DNA from: Beroe forskalii
Taxonomy: Eukaryota; Ctenophora; Nuda; Beroida; Beroidae
Direction: 5' to 3'
DNA length: 64,000 bases
Assembly: GCA_011033025.1 (NCBI GenBank)
Contig: WFMF01000057.1
Coordinates: 658,861 to 722,860, forward strand
Numbering within the stretch: the stretch's first letter is position 1; the number at the start of each line of letters is the position of its first letter. Made by a program: the position numbers and the translations under genes. A model generated the notes under the pieces. That model was not told the origin of the DNA. It saw nothing but the letters and a program-made list of their open reading frames with translations, and ran no database searches. Positions 60,425 to 64,000 of the stretch are shown here, piece by piece.

Positions 60425-60560
60425 GAACCCCTACTGATCCCTAGTGTGAACCCATGCTGACCCTTGGTGAACCCATGCTGACCCCTTGGTGAACCTCTAC
60501 TGACCCCCTGCTAAACCTCTGGTGAACTCCTACTGGGCCAGCAGGGGGTCAGTGGGGGAT
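60425..60560. repeat. Short minisatellite
   Basis: Five or so degenerate units of about 22-27 bp related to CTGACCCCTTGGTGAACC. The last part (GGGCCAGCAGGGGGTCAG) is complementary to earlier units. Confidence 0.7.
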
Positions 60561-60781
60561 CATGGTATACTTTCCTTCGACCACTATTAATTGTTTTCAT
60601 ATGTATTTTCCTTAATGATATCATTCAATTTCAATTGATGCATTATTATCAATTATGACCTGAATCAGATTTGTTCTGCCTTTTCTTTAAAGGTAATTTG
60701 CATTTTGGTTTATAACGATATTCATCAATAACAATATTCATCAATAGGCTTTAATTAATCAGTGTCTCAATACATCAAATT

Positions 60782-62494
60782 ATGACCATGAGTCTCAAAA
60801 GACACATTGACAAAGAAATGAGGAAAGGATCAACTAAATCGACCAAATCAGCACCTGCAACAAGTACAAATAATTTTGACACTGAAGAAATCAGGCTTAT
60901 TCCAAATGAGCCAATTAAAAAGTAAGTTTTATCTTTACAGTAACCTGTCTTTAACATCCACTTTTTTCATCCAATAAGTTTATTAAACAACATTAGGAAT
61001 TCACAGTTGATTAGTAAGTTTCAAATAACGAACTGTGACTTGATATAAGACTTACATTTTGACTTTTCAGATTTGATGTGAGAGATTTCATAGCTAACAA
61101 AGGATGGGAAAGTCTTGATTTACAGAGTATCATTTCTTTACAAGGCAATAATCATCTTACCTATGTGAGTGGCAAACAAGTGTATGCTGAGTGTGGGCAT
61201 ACTTTTGTCAGTAAATCAGTCATCAAATTTTGATTCATAAATTATGAGTAGTACCCCCATTGAAGTTAGATAAATATTGAACCCAATTACCCCACTAATC
61301 ATCAGGTTGAATATGCTGAAATTTGTGTAGCATGGATCGAGTACTATAGACCAGATCAGCCCACTGTAAGCATTATTTGGAAGACAATTCCATTCAATAC
61401 CCTATGTGACAGGTAGGACCCACTAAAATTTCTTTTCAGCATGAGGAAATCACCCTGATTAAATATATAGATTTCAAGTCACTTATTGCTATGAACTTCA
61501 CCCAAAATATGGATATCATTAAGTTTTTTGTTCAAGTGATTGACCATTCAGGTTAAACACAGAAATCTCAAAAGCTCAATTATGATATATAACTCACATA
61601 ACTAGAATACACTTATATACCTTCACTACTTATTATCTTCTGTTCTAGAATCAGTCTACATCTGTTGTCAAGGCAACTTTATCAAAACCTTCAGGTATAT
61701 CTGGGACCTAAGAAACCATTTAACAGATAACCTAAAATATCATGTTGATATTAAATCATCAGGAAACAGAAAAGTTATTTCCTATAGCTTTTCATGTAAC
61801 CCAATAGAGCTGAAGAACAAAAAAGTTTCATGGTATGAATGGAAGGGTAAGTGTATTCTTTTCACAATTATTATATTGATTCATGTCTATTTACATACTT
61901 AAGTACCTTATAGTACCTTTCTTCTTTGTAGAACAAATACAGTCATCTTTGTAGTCATCTTTGTAGTTAAGCAGTACCTATTAATTCTGATAAATTGGCA
62001 TAGTAACATAGACAGAGTCAATATCTTCTTGTTCATTATATGTTACTTATGAGATAATCAAACTGAACTGGAAAAATATAAATGAAAACAAATTCTGCCT
62101 AACAAGTAACAGGACTTAATAAATATTGTTTTAAGTTTGGGTTTATTGGGTTTATTTAACAGGTTGTGGAATGAAGAATTGTACATTCATCCGGAATCAT
62201 GCAGTGAAACTCCAATTTGATTCCAAAGAAGGTGCAATTCCACTGTATACACGAGACAAGAAAATTGATTACCCTCCTTGTAATAAAGTCTCCATGAGAC
62301 ACTTTCACCCTGGCACTATTCTGCACTGGTGGGGTTGGACAGATACATGGAAATACAGAAAACTTCCACAGTCAATGGATAGTGTTGAGTTTGATTCACT
62401 TGATGATGAATTGAGTCAAAGAACGTTTGTCAGCATGTTTACAAATACTTCTGAAGAATTTTTTAGTAGAATCAATCAAGGAGGATGGAAATAA
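60782..62494 (+). CDS. Unidentified 311-residue protein, six exons
   Basis: Exons 60782-60921, 61071-61164, 61306-61365, 61440-61551, 61649-61846 and 62163-62494 join with GT-AG sites and matched phases (2, 0, 0, 1, 1). They total 936 nt from ATG to TAA. The model depends on ending exon 3 at ACT|GTAAGC; only this brings exon 4 and exon 5 into frame. The N-terminus is basic and Ser/Thr-rich (KRHIDKEMRKGSTKSTKSAP). Later parts are rich in aromatic residues, e.g. YAEICVAWIEYYRPDQPT, FIKTFRYIWDLRNHL and GTILHWWGWTDTWKYRKLP. No signal peptide or membrane helix is obvious. AATAAA at 62514-62519, 20 bp after the stop, supports a real gene end. I do not recognise the family. Confidence 0.65.
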
Positions 62495-64000
62495 AAAAAA
62501 ATTTAAAATTTTCAATAAAAAATCAACTAACAACCATTTAATTTAAATTTTTTTTTCAAATTATTCTTTAAAAAAAGTTCAATTTCTTAATTTATTTGGT
62601 TCTATTTATCATTATAAAAAAAAAGGTTTTCCCCTCCCCCAATAGGGGAGTGCCGACGATAACATGACAGATAACGATTTGAAAGGTAAAATGCAATGGA
62701 ATCCTTTTTTAAGACTTTAAAGGGGACCTGTTGGGGCCAACTGGTAACGGCCCTTTCCCCAAATGGTAAAATTTTTGACCTTTTTCAAAGGGCCCAAACC
62801 AAATACAGGGTGGAAAAAACAAAATTGGTAAACACCAAACGAACGTTAACCTAACCAGGTGCACACACGCGCGCGCGGCCTTCGTTCTGTGGAGGAACAG
62901 CCCCCCAAAAAGGGCGCTGGTTGGCGGCAGAACAGCGAAAAAAATGACTTTGGGGGAACCCAGGACCCGGGTTTTTCCCCGCCCGCCCTGGGTTAAAAAA
63001 TTTTTTTTAAAGAACTATTTTTTGGGAATTTTCCCATTCGTGCTAAAAGAAAACAAACAAAATTTTTCTTGGTGGAATATTTAATATTGAAAAAAAGGGG
63101 TTTTTTTTTGCCCCTTTTTTAAATTTTGGGTTTTTTATTTAAGGGAACCCAAAAATGAAGGTGAAATTTTAAAATCAGTAGAAAAGGGAAAAAATTTATT
63201 TTTCTTTTTATGAACCATGTTACGTTGAAGTTAAAAAACGTTTGGTTATTTTGAAATCTGATAATAAACCTTAGAGCATGGCTGGAATTCTTAAAAATTA
63301 TTGGACGAAACAGTCAATAATTTGTATTTGGGGACGAGTGCGAACCACAAATTATTGCCCCAAGGGAATATTTTTACCATAAAATTTATTTTTAAAAGGG
63401 AATTAATAATTTACTTTTTTATTGGCTTTATTCCCCCCAATTTTAAAAAATAATAATTTTAAACTTAAATTATATAAAAAATGAATTCCAAAAAACAATG
63501 TTAATAAATTTTTTAAAACAAAACCATAAAAATATAAAAATGCCCAAAAAATTTAAAAAATAAAAAGTTTTTTTAAAAATTCAGAAAAAAAATTTATTTA
63601 AGAAAAAAATTTCAAATTTTAAAAATTTAAAAGGAAAATAAATAAATTTTAGTCGATTTGAAAATTATAGACAAAATTATTTAGAATCAAGTTTAACATT
63701 TTCAAAGGAACTTTTACCAAAAAGGGGAACCTTTGTTTGGAAAAAATTTTTAATAGCAATTTTTAAACATTTAATTTAATAAAAGCTAACCCGTTAAAAA
63801 GTCAATCTTTTTTTTTTTTTTTTTTTTTAAACCCTATTTAAAGAATCATTTTTTTAAAAAAAAAGGTTAAAAAAAAAATTCTGTTTTTGAAAACAATATT
63901 TTCCCTTTTTTAAATTTTTAAAAAACAGTCCTTTTTCAAAAAAGGCAAAGTTTTTAAAACCAAAGTTTTAAAAAGAAAAAAAGGAAAAGTTAAACAACAG
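62495..64000. other. Probable low-quality contig end
   Basis: After about 62620 the sequence becomes saturated with homopolymer runs of A, T, G and C of two to over twenty bases. Word structure differs from the rest of the window and no frame of useful length exists. It looks like poorly base-called or error-inflated sequence rather than biology, although a very AT-rich region cannot be excluded. Confidence 0.6.

Larger units (their letters stand above)
53809..60781. other. Gene-poor interval of about 7 kb
   Basis: AT-rich DNA with no exon chain I can defend. It contains CACA/ACAAAC-rich sequence at 55140-55280, a direct repeat of about 70 bp at 58340-58400 and 58465-58530 (GTTTTGTGAAGAGTTTGT, then GAACCGTGTTGCTGAAAAGC), and a short minisatellite at 60425-60560. 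A frame at 55571-55915 has no family features. No RNA gene was recognised. Confidence 0.5.

Overview
This is a stretch of metazoan nuclear genome, probably from a repeat-rich, highly heterozygous invertebrate, but the sequence does not fix the species. Genes are split by GT-AG introns with conserved phases. Several proteins are recognisably animal: an ARMC9-type LisH/CTLH ciliary protein, a C2H2 zinc-finger protein, phosphoglucomutase-2 and the AP-3 sigma adaptor subunit. There are no operons, no ribosome-binding sites and no CRISPR array. All exon models were spliced by hand from frame continuity and splice signals, with no transcript or database support.

Layout. 1-6.9 kb: eight in-phase plus-strand exons of a Ser/Pro-rich protein I cannot name. 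One intron is filled by a G-rich minisatellite and another by a pyrimidine tract. 6.9-8.3 kb: a convergent ARMC9-like gene. 9.9-12.8 kb: the 3' part of a C2H2 zinc-finger gene on the minus strand. 14.3-16.3 kb: two tandem intron-bearing genes of the bacterial-type heme-binding HbpS/GlcG family (PF03928), the most unusual genes here. 17.2-26.7 kb: a gene-free foldback-like element of about 9.5 kb, with long inverted arms made largely of satellites and a nested palindrome. MITEs carrying telomere-like TTAGGG blocks sit inside it. 27-34.5 kb: a small unidentified two-exon model, PGM2 (one apparent frameshift), AP3S (start codon region missing) and a solo LINE ORF1 abutting the AP3S break. 35.7-51.9 kb: a tandem duplication of about 8.3 kb carrying three exons of an unidentified minus-strand gene. 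Each copy holds a foldback satellite element and is followed by an array of about 345 bp units. 52-53.4 kb: upstream exons of the same gene. 53.5-60.8 kb: mostly featureless. 60.8-62.5 kb: a six-exon gene for a 311-residue protein I do not recognise. 62.6-64 kb: probable low-quality contig end.

The genes show no shared pathway. The HbpS/GlcG pair is best explained by ancient acquisition from bacteria, intron gain and then local duplication. The second copy later gained a MITE at its intron-1 donor and shows an abnormal exon-2 boundary. The other strong theme is inverted-repeat DNA: foldback elements, MITEs with 8-bp target duplications, and perfect hairpins.
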